Below the pieces are notes generated by a model. That model was not told where the DNA came from. It searched no databases and worked only from the letters and a program-made list of their open reading frames with translations. From Shewanella denitrificans OS217 (GTDB taxonomy: Bacteria > Pseudomonadota > Gammaproteobacteria > Enterobacterales > Shewanellaceae), in assembly GCF_000013765.1 (NCBI RefSeq), contig NC_007954.1:3720001-3784000 (forward strand): 64,000 nt of DNA, in the 5' to 3' direction. This document shows, in pieces, positions 46,529 to 55,098 of the stretch; the first letter of the stretch is position 1, and each line of letters opens with the position of its first letter. The translations under genes and the position numbers were made by a program.

Positions 46529-47965
46529 TCACCAACGAGGCTGAGTTTTACCTCCTTGCTCTCTATTAATTCCCTCTTGAAGATCGCTATGATTAATAAG
46601 CGGGCGATTTTCTGCAATGGCTTTTAGCAACACATAGCGGATCACATTCATGATAGACGCCCCTGATAAGCTGCATCTTAGTGCGATATCTTGTAAATCA
46701 ACATCTGCCGCGAGCTGCGTCTCTGGCAACAAGCCTTTTTGCCAGATAGCCAACCTTTGCTCTGCCTCGGGTTTGGGAAAGTTAATCACAGATTCAAAGC
46801 GACGAAAGAAGGCATCGTCAAGGTTGTCTTTATAGTTAGAGGCCAAGATCACTAACCCGTCGAAGCGCTCAATTCGCTGCAATAAATAGGACACATTTTG
46901 ATTGGCAAACTGATCATTGGCATTGCTGGCTTGAGTACGTTTACCAAATACCGCATCGGCTTCATCAAAAAATAGCACCCATTGATTGTGCTCTGCCAAT
47001 GTAAACACTCGCTCAAGATTTTTCTCGGTTTCACCTATGTATTTAGAGTGCACCCTCGACAAATCCACTTTATATACCTCCTTGCCCAATCGCTGACCCA
47101 AGACGCTGGCGGTCATGGTTTTACCCGTACCCGAAGGTCCATGAAATAGTGCTCGATACCCAGGGCGAATACGTTCGGCCATTTGCCATTCATTTCTAAG
47201 CCTGTCTCCATATTGCGACCACGCATAAATATCATCGAGTTGGCGCACGACTGAGTTAGGTAACACTAATGAGTCAAACGAATAGCTAGGCGTCACTAAC
47301 TGTGCCGGAAAACCACGCCCTTTAGGTGTGGAGTACTCTCCTCCCACAGTAAAATAACTCACCTGCCTAGGGGATAATAAAAGCAATAACTTCAATGGGT
47401 TTATTATGATTTCATCCGGCTCGTCAAACAATTGAATAACGGCCGCTTCACTAGCGGTTAGTTGGCGCATGTCACCGGATTGTATCGCCGACAATAGACG
47501 CTGCACCTTAAGACGTATTTCAATCGACTCTCCCCCTAGCAAAAAGGCCAGCGTTTCCCCGTTAGCCACAACCCCGCCTTGATGCTCGCCCCCGCCAAAC
47601 TCGGTATAGGGCCGTTCTATGTTGTCGTTTCTCATCAGTAAGACATCGAGTACCTGAGGTTTAACAATAGGCATCAAGGCAAGGGTAAGTAACAATTGGC
47701 ATGAGAAGTCGAGTTCATGCTGCTGAACAAATGCCGCAAGCGTGCCATCTTCAGCGCTTATCGCAGGAGGTCGCACCTCATATACATCAGTAAAGGGGCA
47801 CGCTTGATCAAAATGCAACTGCAAACGAGTTTGAATAACAGCTTCACACCAGGTTGCGTAGGCGCCTAAAAGAGCGGCATTGCTTTGGCTAGCGGGTGAA
47901 CATCTCTGTGGCGCTGCACTATCCTGGCGCTCTTTTCTATAAGCTATGACGTTATCATTGATCAT
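46529..47965 (-). CDS. AAA+ ATPase of the eCIS (Afp15-like) type
   Basis: A 478-residue protein with a family-specific N-terminal region (about 1-235) and a C-terminal AAA+ module: Walker A GPSGTGKT near 272-279, SKYIGETEKNLERVF pore-loop region, Walker B FFDEADAVFGKR near 336, and FFRRFESVINFPKPE near 390. This ATPase type is the one encoded in extracellular contractile injection system clusters (Afp15/Pvc15), where its role is assembly-related. No sheath, tube or baseplate genes are in this window, so its partner here is unknown. Weak ribosome-binding site. Confidence 0.85.
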   Translation of the reverse strand: MINDNVIAYRKERQDSAAPQRCSPASQSNAALLGAYATWCEAVIQTRLQLHFDQACPFTDVYEVRPPAISAEDGTLAAFVQQHELDFSCQLLLTLALMPIVKPQVLDVLLMRNDNIERPYTEFGGGEHQGGVVANGETLAFLLGGESIEIRLKVQRLLSAIQSGDMRQLTASEAAVIQLFDEPDEIIINPLKLLLLLSPRQVSYFTVGGEYSTPKGRGFPAQLVTPSYSFDSLVLPNSVVRQLDDIYAWSQYGDRLRNEWQMAERIRPGYRALFHGPSGTGKTMTASVLGQRLGKEVYKVDLSRVHSKYIGETEKNLERVFTLAEHNQWVLFFDEADAVFGKRTQASNANDQFANQNVSYLLQRIERFDGLVILASNYKDNLDDAFFRRFESVINFPKPEAEQRLAIWQKGLLPETQLAADVDLQDIALRCSLSGASIMNVIRYVLLKAIAENRPLINHSDLQEGINREQGGKTQPRW

Positions 47966-48193
47966 CTCTGTTTCTCTATTGCCGCGCTAATACTAGCGCC
48001 AGTATGCGTACAAGTTGAGGATGAGGCTTGGTAAAAATTACGCCTTGATAGGTAAGCTTTAGTATTTTTTGGGCTAGCCGTCTACATTCACTCGAGATCC
48101 AGAGTGTTAACCAACAAAAGGCTAAGTATTACCAAGGCAAAATGTATATAAACCCTCACACTGTATTGGAAACCACAACACAGAGGAAAAACA

Positions 48194-49045
48194 ATGAGTA
48201 ATAAACTGACTTATATCGTCGCTAGCGGTGATACCTATACATCCATTGTAAATAAGATTAACCAATCCACACCCTTAACCGTATCTCAATTAGCAGATGC
48301 AAACCCATCTATTCAAGCAAACCAGCTTCAAATCGGCCAAGCACTTGATATCCCATTATCCACTGATGGATTAATCCCTGATGATAACCCCGCACTGCTC
48401 ACTCCAGCAGCTGAGTTTATGGGGTACTGGTACCCATATAGCGCTTCATGCCCTAAAAATGCCACCCTCAGCGTTGCCCTTTATGGTTGGGGGCCACAAA
48501 AAGTCATTGAGTGGGGCAAGCAAGCAGACGTACAAAGTCATCTTAACGGGGAGAAATACCTTAGCTTTGGTGGTGGAAGTGAAAGTGGAAAATTTACCGA
48601 ACAAGCATTAAATGAAATAACAACCGCAATAACTCAGGGTCAGATTAAAGGCTATGATGGTATCGCTTATGATGTTGAAGTTGCAGATGCAAATCTGGGA
48701 GCTCAATTTGCCAACTCATTTGAAGCAGCGAAAGCCTGCGGCTTTAAAGTGTTAGTGACCATAAGCCATTCAGCGCCTTACGATGTTGCTGATAAAGATC
48801 AGTTAATGAAGTCATTTTTCATTAATCCACATATCGATATTTTATCACCTCAGCTTTACTCCAAAGGTGATGAGTCACAGAATGACTACGCGCTAACCAG
48901 TGGCTCGAGTATCACTTGGCGCGACTATGCGAGTACCAAGGCGGCGATTGTCCCCAGCATTGTGCATGCATCCTATTATGAAGCTGCCAAGATATACTTT
49001 AAAAATCAAGGTGTTGAACTTTCAGGTTATCTTCAATGGAAATAA
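48194..49045 (+). CDS. LysM plus GH18-like chitinase or glycosidase, no signal peptide
   Basis: A 283-residue protein. A LysM domain (about 7-56, YIVASGDTYTSIV to IGQALDIP) that would bind chitin or peptidoglycan is followed by a TIM-barrel region with GYDGIAYDVE near 155-164, the DxxxDxE active-site pattern of GH18 with the acid Glu present. There is no export signal, so release must use another route. AGAGGAAA precedes the ATG. It is the only plus-strand gene of the R-body island and converges with the leader-tagged gene at 49.1 kb. Confidence 0.75.
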   Translation: MSNKLTYIVASGDTYTSIVNKINQSTPLTVSQLADANPSIQANQLQIGQALDIPLSTDGLIPDDNPALLTPAAEFMGYWYPYSASCPKNATLSVALYGWGPQKVIEWGKQADVQSHLNGEKYLSFGGGSESGKFTEQALNEITTAITQGQIKGYDGIAYDVEVADANLGAQFANSFEAAKACGFKVLVTISHSAPYDVADKDQLMKSFFINPHIDILSPQLYSKGDESQNDYALTSGSSITWRDYASTKAAIVPSIVHASYYEAAKIYFKNQGVELSGYLQWK

Positions 49046-49080
49046 AATAGTTAGCTGCCAAGCCAAATAAACAAGACTCT

Positions 49081-49124
49081 CAACTAAATAGCCCATTAGC
49101 TGTAAAATAATGGCTATTTAGTTG
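49081..49124. terminator. Long hairpin between convergent genes
   Basis: Inverted repeat of 17-18 bases (CAACTAAATAGCC...ATTA and complement) with one bulged C and a 9-base loop. It lies after the GH18-like gene and overlaps the stop of the convergent gene. It probably ends both transcripts although no T run is present. Confidence 0.65.
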
Positions 49125-49573
49125 CTGAGTATGCTGGATATCTTCATTATCCGAGTTCTGATTTTCTCCTGTAACTCATTGATGGCTAGCGCATGCTTTT
49201 GTCCCATATGGCCATAGTTATTGGCGACAGCACGCCTTAATTCAATAGCACGTTCATAATGTTGGATGGCTTGGCGATTACCATCAATTGTTGTGTCTGA
49301 TTCTTCATTACCGAGACTTGCCAGTCGATGATATTCAGTGGTTTCCTCACGCACCTTATTTATTTTTTGTATGACACTTTTTTTATTGACGAAAATATGC
49401 TGAAACTTGTTACATGCTCGAACGGTATTACTTAAGTCTAACCACTTTTTCTGTTGGCTATTTTTAATAGGGAAAGTATTAATATCGAAAGTATTAACAG
49501 ACAAATCATTAATAACGAAATTATTTATTACCTTCCTTTCATCTCCCTTAGTTTTTTCCACTTGCTGATACAT
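49118..49573 (-). CDS. Hypothetical protein with MYxQVxK leader, 151 residues
   Basis: The N-terminus MYQQVEKTKGDERK matches the start of the gene at 49.8 kb (MYAQVEKPKE) and that at 51.7 kb (MYEQVVKRFK). The rest is helical, with charged stretches (KINKVREETTEYHRL, RAIELRRAVANN) and a C-terminal coiled-coil look, and no known domain. AGGATTAATAG precedes the ATG. No signal peptide. It may be a cargo or accessory protein of the island; this is inference from the shared leader only. Confidence 0.65.
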   Translation of the reverse strand: MYQQVEKTKGDERKVINNFVINDLSVNTFDINTFPIKNSQQKKWLDLSNTVRACNKFQHIFVNKKSVIQKINKVREETTEYHRLASLGNEESDTTIDGNRQAIQHYERAIELRRAVANNYGHMGQKHALAINELQEKIRTRIMKISSILSN

Positions 49574-49799
49574 CTATTAATCCTGTTTAATTGGATTTAA
49601 ATCATGATTCGCTAGCTTGTTACGCACAATACAGATGACGACATTTTTATAGATGCAAATATTATATCTCACTCTTATTTTAATGTTAAATAAAATAAGA
49701 CCTTCTGATATTACTTCCTGCTCCTCATCTTACGAGTCTATGCCGTCAAAAAGAAATAATGTCCACTCCATACTTTTAGTTCACTGTTATATCTCAATA

Positions 49800-50480
49800 T
49801 TATTCAGCCGCGAATTCATACCACCCACCAACATTTCTTCTTGCTGGTATTTGAGTATTTGTATCTTGGATTCTAACCCAAAATAGACCATCACCCATTG
49901 CACTTACAACTCTTCCACTTGTCATAGTCCCATCTCCTAATACAATTGCACAATCATGCTCAATAAATGCATCGCCTGAGCTTGATTCATCAGAGCTTGA
50001 TTCATTTTGCGGAGCATGATTTAAGGCATTTTGAACCCATTCGTTAGCCTGCTGTAGACTAATTACGCCATTATCTCTTGTGAACCGAACTGTATAAGTA
50101 CCTCCCACAAAATCAGTTGGTTGGACTACAACCTGGATCCCTGGAAGGTAGTTCCATTGTAAAATGAGATCTCTTAAATTCTCCATGCCTCCTTGAAACT
50201 GTACTGGAGAAGATTGCCGTGTTGCTAATTGCGCAACCAATACACATTGAGCAGTCTCAGTAGCTTTTTGGTCTTTGCTATAACTGTTGCTCTGAATTGC
50301 TCCAGACAGCTTGGTCCTTGGAGGTTTGTACGCCATTTTTTTCAATCTTCTTTGAGCGACAGTTTCAGGCCGATTATCCACAATCCCAAAGCCTTGCTTT
50401 ACATTGCTTTTCTTTTGAGCAACAGAACTAGCTGCTGCCTTACTTTGATGCTCTTTTGGTTTCTCTACTTGTGCATACAT
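49800..50480 (-). CDS. Leader-tagged putative cargo protein, 226 residues
   Basis: The first 50 residues (MYAQVEKPKEHQSK, then KQGFGIVDNRPETVAQRRL) are of the kind that precedes eCIS-core (DUF4157) domains and varied effectors in other marine bacteria. Here no DUF4157 domain follows. The C-terminal 120 residues look like a small beta-rich globular domain (TYTVRFTRDNG, AIVLGDGTMTSGRVV, WVRIQDTNTQIPAR), with an Asn/Glu/Ser-rich linker. A TTG six codons upstream is possible, but AAGGGGAG fixes the ATG at 50480. Activity of the C-terminal domain is unknown. Confidence 0.72.
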   Translation of the reverse strand: MYAQVEKPKEHQSKAAASSVAQKKSNVKQGFGIVDNRPETVAQRRLKKMAYKPPRTKLSGAIQSNSYSKDQKATETAQCVLVAQLATRQSSPVQFQGGMENLRDLILQWNYLPGIQVVVQPTDFVGGTYTVRFTRDNGVISLQQANEWVQNALNHAPQNESSSDESSSGDAFIEHDCAIVLGDGTMTSGRVVSAMGDGLFWVRIQDTNTQIPARRNVGGWYEFAAE

Positions 50481-50709
50481 ATCACTCCCCTTATTCAATT
50501 GGTTTTATTCATTGTTATGGGCTTTAAGTTATACTCAATAGCAAACTAATACACCGATCGCCTTCGTCTAACACATTGTTAGTTCGAAGCTGAAAGCTTT
50601 GACTTTAAGTAAGCAGTTGAAAGCAAATAACTATGATTTAGGGTTTCAAACCCATAAAGTGTCAAACCTAGACGATCGCAGTGCTAATTAAGCCTATCTC
50701 TAATTATTT

Positions 50710-51564
50710 CTAAAAATTAAAGTTAGCCATATGACTAGCTTGATTAATGCCATATTCTTCTTTGGCCATCACATCTACATTTTTTTTAGCAAAAAAGTTA
50801 TTTACAAAGTATTGATAATATTGTTGGCGATTAATCGCCTGCTTATTGGGTTGACTATCAGCAGGTATTAATGGTATCACTTCTTTTGTTTTAGCATTCC
50901 ATGACCCAGCTTCAATACCACCATTGATGATATCGGTGACTACCCCCATTCGATTCGCAAAGGTTGTATTAATTCGACCTTTTAGTATATCGTTTTCAGT
51001 TGGAACCCATTGACCATTAATCACTGTAGAACATGCCGGCTTATTGCCTTGTGGTGTACACCAGAACCAAAGTGCAGTAGCCCACGCAAGATATGAGTTC
51101 TCTGCAACAGCATTTGGATTGTTATAAATATCTTCAGGGTTATTAGGTATGCCGTTATTCGCAGCTTGGTAATTAGATTGATATGATAATTGTAATGCAC
51201 CTCGGCCATAATAAGCCTGTGTACCATCAGGTGTAATACCGTAACCGTTGCACCATGGCGTCTGTGCAGGGGTTATCGCACATAATTTTGCGGTAGCATC
51301 TCCACCTTCAATCACAAAATACAAACCTTTGTCAAAAGTACCACTTGCATAACCATCACCAGTAGTCTCATGTGATGCATTGGCCAAAAAAGCCAGCATG
51401 TTGGTAAGTGTTATTTCTTCGGTGACCCCCACTAAAGAACTACTGAAAGCAGCTGCTGCTGTTACTAAGCCTTTGTAAGTGTAAATTGGATTTCTATTTG
51501 GAAACATGTCATTAAATTCACATTCCGAAATAATGAAATTACTTGTTGTTTTTACTGTTCTCAT
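50710..51564 (-). CDS. GH19 chitinase-like protein, no signal peptide
   Basis: A 284-residue protein with GH19 hallmarks: the catalytic Glu in NASHETTG near 65, YYGRGALQLSYQSNY near 117-131, and WFWCTP near 165. It should cleave chitin or chitin-like chains. No signal peptide is seen, unlike most secreted bacterial chitinases, so export by lysis or by a dedicated system is needed. AGGAAAATTT precedes the ATG. It lies between two leader-tagged genes in the same direction. Confidence 0.85.
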   Translation of the reverse strand: MRTVKTTSNFIISECEFNDMFPNRNPIYTYKGLVTAAAAFSSSLVGVTEEITLTNMLAFLANASHETTGDGYASGTFDKGLYFVIEGGDATAKLCAITPAQTPWCNGYGITPDGTQAYYGRGALQLSYQSNYQAANNGIPNNPEDIYNNPNAVAENSYLAWATALWFWCTPQGNKPACSTVINGQWVPTENDILKGRINTTFANRMGVVTDIINGGIEAGSWNAKTKEVIPLIPADSQPNKQAINRQQYYQYFVNNFFAKKNVDVMAKEEYGINQASHMANFNF

Positions 51565-51674
51565 AAATTTTCCTATCTGGTTAAATTACACCGACAAAGC
51601 CGAGTGCTTATAAATGCCCCCTTAAAGGGTTTTAAGTTGAACTATTGATATATACATTTCCAATACCTTTTTAA

Positions 51675-52301
51675 TTATATTTTAATGGCCTTTAGGTTTG
51701 TCATTGGCTTAATTAAACTTTCATTATAAACCTTATAACACGCTTCAAATTCTTTATTTAAGTTTTCTGACATGTACAAATAATTTTTATTTAAAATAAA
51801 CCAAAAATCCATCTTTACTGCCTCACCTTCTTTCCAGTTTACACCAGTCAACCCTAGGTCAAACTTATTAGACGGTTTTTGCTTAGTCGCGAATACGAAG
51901 GTGTTTTCTTCCAGCGATATTTTATCAATGTTCATTATGTGTGCTCGTACTACGTTACTTCCCTGTAGATTATCTCCGCTAGGTATGAGCAGTCCTGTTG
52001 GCATAATATATTCCATACCACCTTTATTTAATTTATGGGTGAATAACTGGCTTTTTGAATTATTCACATTAAATATCTCTCCCGTTGCGTGCTCAATTTT
52101 AAGTAATTTATTTACAGCAATTTCAAGTACATCTAACGCGATTTTTTGCTTATTCTTTTTCCAAGTTACTTTCACAAAGTTTGCAAGTTCAGGAAGCACT
52201 CTTTGTACCACAGTTTTTTGGCGACTACTTTTCCAATTATAATTTTTATTGTTAAGTAAGTTATTCGTCGATTTAAATCTTTTAACTACTTGTTCATACA
52301 T
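51675..52301 (-). CDS. Leader-tagged hypothetical protein, 208 residues
   Basis: Starts MYEQVVKRFK, sharing the MYxQVxK pattern, followed by a basic, Asn-rich stretch and VVQRVLPEL near 32-40; the VQR pattern is common in eCIS-core-associated proteins. The remaining 150 residues appear globular (THKLNKGGMEYIMPTG, VRAHIMNIDKIS) with Lys-rich composition. I recognise no domain, although the RAH(I/L) and threonine/asparagine pattern is seen in some nuclease-like toxins; that is weak. AGAGGATTGAG precedes the ATG. Confidence 0.65.
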   Translation of the reverse strand: MYEQVVKRFKSTNNLLNNKNYNWKSSRQKTVVQRVLPELANFVKVTWKKNKQKIALDVLEIAVNKLLKIEHATGEIFNVNNSKSQLFTHKLNKGGMEYIMPTGLLIPSGDNLQGSNVVRAHIMNIDKISLEENTFVFATKQKPSNKFDLGLTGVNWKEGEAVKMDFWFILNKNYLYMSENLNKEFEACYKVYNESLIKPMTNLKAIKI

Positions 52302-52370
52302 ATCTCAATCCTCTTTAAATTAGATGTTATTGCGACTATCTCATTATCAACTCTTTGCCATGCTGGCGCA

Positions 52371-52856
52371 TTAACCCCCACCAACCGCCAAGGCTGCCTC
52401 CCCTAACTCGGTGGCATGTTGCTCAAGCTTGGGGTCGTCATTGACCGCGACACCATTCACCATAGTATTTGGCTTTACCATATCCAGCGCTTGTTGTACT
52501 ACATGACCCAATTCGTGAGGCAGGTGCTGTTCTTGCCCCGGAGCTAAGTAAATATCTTCCCCTTGAGCGTAAGCATGGGCCTGCACTTGGGCGGGTTTAC
52601 GCGAGTTATAGTGCACTCGTACCCGTTGCAGATTCAGCCCTGAGATTTTTTCCATCCCCCGGCGCAGGCAAACGGGCAAGGGCTTGATCATCAGTTTAGT
52701 ACAAGGCAGGGCAAAGCGGTTTATGGCCCGCAGAGCTATCCCTGCTTGGCATCTTGCTGGCTGTGCCTTACCTTTGCCCCCTTGGAGGGCTGTCCGGTTA
52801 TGTTCCGTGCTTAGCCTATGTAGGCTTGCCCGCTTCAAATCCTGTTGAGTTTTCAT
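52371..52856 (-). CDS. eCIS-core (DUF4157) domain protein
   Basis: A 161-residue protein made of a basic N-terminal segment (about 1-65) and one DUF4157/eCIS-core domain: SGLNLQRVRVHYNSRKPAQ, AYAQGEDIYLAPGQE and HLPHELGHVVQQ near 112-123, a HExxH-like metal site. This domain marks proteins associated with extracellular contractile injection systems, often fused to toxins. Here it stands alone. AAAGG precedes the ATG, and a TTTTGC/TTCTGC hexamer repeat lies just upstream. Confidence 0.88.
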   Translation of the reverse strand: MKTQQDLKRASLHRLSTEHNRTALQGGKGKAQPARCQAGIALRAINRFALPCTKLMIKPLPVCLRRGMEKISGLNLQRVRVHYNSRKPAQVQAHAYAQGEDIYLAPGQEQHLPHELGHVVQQALDMVKPNTMVNGVAVNDDPKLEQHATELGEAALAVGGG

Positions 52857-53256
52857 TTGCGCTGCCTTTTAGCTTCTGCTTTTGCTTCTGCTTCTGCTTT
52901 TGCTTTTGCTTTTGCTTTCTACTTTTAGTTTCTACTTTTCGCTTCTAGTAAGTTAACTGTATGCCCGCCCCCCTGTTCTGACTTGGTATAAATTACCGTC
53001 CTATTGGTAAAAGTTGGCTTGTAGAGGTTATTTTTTGAACTTTTTATTTTTTTGATCTCATGATTTTTGGAATTTTTAGGATTTCTTGATTTTGGGAATT
53101 GGATTGGCATTGGGGGGGGTGAGCAAATACACCAAATGAAGGAACATTGGCGGAGGTCGATAAAGGGAAGTAAAGTGAGCAAACAATACGCCCCTTCACC
53201 TATGGTCAGCAATTAAGCGAGTCATAAATAACATGAAGGGGCGACAAATAACCTTA
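52857..53256. other. Low-complexity intergenic region upstream of the eCIS-core gene
   Basis: About 400 bases. It contains the hexamer repeat at 52870-52918, a T-rich tract (about 53024-53095), a G8 run near 53112-53119 and no convincing gene. A minus-strand open frame here (52925-53212) is Lys/Ser-rich low-complexity sequence and was rejected. Confidence 0.5.
52870..52918. repeat. Hexanucleotide tandem repeat (TTTTGC/TTCTGC)
   Basis: Eight consecutive six-base units of TTYTGC type, 14 to 62 bases upstream of the eCIS-core gene start. Read on the minus strand the units are GCAAAA or GCAGAA. Slippage would change promoter or leader spacing. Confidence 0.85.
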
Positions 53257-53445
53257 TTATTGGTCCGTTGCCACCACGGCTCGTAACGCTTCTTGCTCAG
53301 CCTCATATACGGCTTGAGCGACATTGCTGGTGCCAAAAATCTGCTGAGCCACAGATTCATCTGTGTACTCTACAGCCCTAGTGGCGGCTTGCTCTTGATT
53401 AACGACGCGTTGTTGTGCGCTAGCTTGTTGGTTTTCCTGACTCAT
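53257..53445 (-). CDS. Small Gln/Ala-rich hypothetical protein, 62 residues
   Basis: Starts MSQENQQASAQQRVV; helical, acidic, rich in Gln, Ala, Val and Glu, with no known motif. The frame opens nine codons earlier, but AAGGAG before the ATG at 53445 is convincing. It lies between the HNH-type gene and the eCIS-core gene in the same direction. It may be an accessory or chaperone-like peptide of the island; I cannot say more. Confidence 0.65.
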   Translation of the reverse strand: MSQENQQASAQQRVVNQEQAATRAVEYTDESVAQQIFGTSNVAQAVYEAEQEALRAVVATDQ

Positions 53446-53536
53446 GATGGTGCTCCTTAATGGAAGTTTCAATGTTAACGCCAGAGATGGCGAGTCCTCT
53501 TTCTAGGTCACGATATGCGGCCTAAAGTGAGTTGGT

Positions 53537-55096
53537 TTAGGCTAAAGGTTGAAAGTTACCCTCAACCCATACATCGTTATTGGCAAACAGATTAATCAGT
53601 TCATGGGGGCGTGAATTCGCTAATTCACTGAAGGATGCCTCCCAAATGTTGCGTTTCGAACGCACTTTGATCACCTTGTGCAAATCCCGCTGCCACTTAA
53701 TGGACAGGAAAATACATTTTTCAGTGTCGGTTTCACCATAGAGACGGTCTTGATTACAAAGGAATACCAAACGCCGTTTACCGGTTTGTTGCAGCTCCGA
53801 CTCAAGGACAAGGTAACTTAAACAACAACGAAACCAACTGGGTAATAGAATGTCCAATTCTGGATTTTCAACAGTATTGTTGGCTTGTTCCCTTAATTTA
53901 AGAACCGTATTCGCCATCAATGGCAAACTATTAGCTACGTTAGTATCTTCGCTAGCACCTATGTTAGTACCTATGTTAGTACCTTTGTTAGTACCTTTGT
54001 TAGTACCTTCGTTATTAGCTAGGTTACTCCCTGTGCCATTAGCTATGCTCTGCCAGGTTGCAAACGCATCAAGCGCTAGACTTCGATACGCGATTGTGGC
54101 TATGTCTTCTGGCATTAATGGCTGTGCTAATGCCGCTTTGTGCGTGATAAAATCATTATGGTACTGTTTTAGCGTCATTAATCGGGCCAGTACCAAGTCG
54201 CTGCGGTTTAATCCCAGCGTGACTATCGTTACCGCTCCCCGTGAAGACTGTCGTTGACTTGCCTCACTTTTTAGCCAAAAGGTAAAGGCCTGCTCTACGC
54301 CGCTATCTGTCAGTAACGCACCGGCCTCATCCACTTGGTTGGGAATTGCACTGGGGGTTTTCCATAGCAATGCTTCGACGTCTTGCTCAGTCAGTTTTTG
54401 AGTATCAGCGTAAAATGCACAGGCTTGATCAAAGGGGTAAGCATGACCATTGCAAAGGTTAAATCGAATGAAGTCTCTGGGGTTTTCCTGATATGGATTC
54501 ACCAACAAGGCGTTTTCTGTACTGAGTGCCACATGTGGGAAGCGCTCGCCTGCGATTGGGAATCTGCCCGCTTTATGAGTCACATCACAGCCTGAACAGA
54601 CATACACTAAGTTTTCCTGCTGATAAGCCTCTGAGAAATAAGGAGAGCATTCTGAATTTGGCTTGGTGTGTTCAACGCCTTCTAAATCGAGCTGTTGCAC
54701 AGGGCGATAATGACTAATGTGACCACTGGCGGTTGGCATTAGAAAGCTTTCACAGAAACAGCAACAGCCTTGACTCATCTGTTTAAAATGATTTTTAAGC
54801 GTCTCATTGGCGTACAGCGCAGGGTCGAAAGCGGCATAGGTAAATCCCACCACTAAGTTATCATTGTCAGTGACTGTAGATTCTTCTTTGCGCTGAGTGA
54901 TGAGTACCAAGTTATCGACAAGATCTGCTGCATAGCCTTCTCGACTCAGCTGTGCGCGGTCTTTTTTTGTCAGGGTATGATACTTAGGGGCTGTGCTTAG
55001 GCGCTCAAGCAATTCATTCATCTGCCTAAGTGCGGCGCCCTGTTTTACCGCGGTGTCAGCACTAATCTCTGTTTTGGTAAACGCAAGTTGTATCAT
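53537..55096 (-). CDS. HNH-type nuclease-like protein with tandem GTN repeats
   Basis: A 519-residue protein. CCCFCES near 110 followed by GHISHYRP near 125 and NLVYVCSGCDVTHKAGRFP near 163-180 follow the CxxC...H...CxxC...K layout of PtuB-like HNH nucleases. The C-terminal half has an insertion of GTNKGTNIGTN repeats (about 365-385) encoded by 12-bp tandem units, then a domain rich in aromatic and Cys residues. It starts 2 bases after the upstream gene's stop, with GAGGAAAAG as ribosome-binding site. Whether it is an effector or a defence-like nuclease is unknown. Confidence 0.65.
   Translation of the reverse strand: MIQLAFTKTEISADTAVKQGAALRQMNELLERLSTAPKYHTLTKKDRAQLSREGYAADLVDNLVLITQRKEESTVTDNDNLVVGFTYAAFDPALYANETLKNHFKQMSQGCCCFCESFLMPTASGHISHYRPVQQLDLEGVEHTKPNSECSPYFSEAYQQENLVYVCSGCDVTHKAGRFPIAGERFPHVALSTENALLVNPYQENPRDFIRFNLCNGHAYPFDQACAFYADTQKLTEQDVEALLWKTPSAIPNQVDEAGALLTDSGVEQAFTFWLKSEASQRQSSRGAVTIVTLGLNRSDLVLARLMTLKQYHNDFITHKAALAQPLMPEDIATIAYRSLALDAFATWQSIANGTGSNLANNEGTNKGTNKGTNIGTNIGASEDTNVANSLPLMANTVLKLREQANNTVENPELDILLPSWFRCCLSYLVLESELQQTGKRRLVFLCNQDRLYGETDTEKCIFLSIKWQRDLHKVIKVRSKRNIWEASFSELANSRPHELINLFANNDVWVEGNFQPLA
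53951..54012. repeat. 12-bp tandem repeat inside the HNH-type gene
   Basis: Five units of GTTAGTACCTNN type, coding for repeated G-T-N-K/I on the minus strand. The unit is a multiple of three, so copy changes would keep the frame and alter only linker length. Confidence 0.85.
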
Positions 55097-55098
55097 TG

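Noticed and set aside
52925..53212. Minus-strand frame of 95 codons upstream of the eCIS-core gene
   Set aside because: Low-complexity Lys/Ser/Asn sequence through T-rich DNA, no ribosome-binding site, no family resemblance.
52870..54012. CRISPR array
   Set aside because: The hexamer and 12-bp repeats are contiguous without spacers, and no cas genes are nearby.
53850..54257. Plus-strand 135-codon frame with VPLLVPLLVP repeats
   Set aside because: Antisense shadow of the 12-bp repeat in the HNH-type gene.
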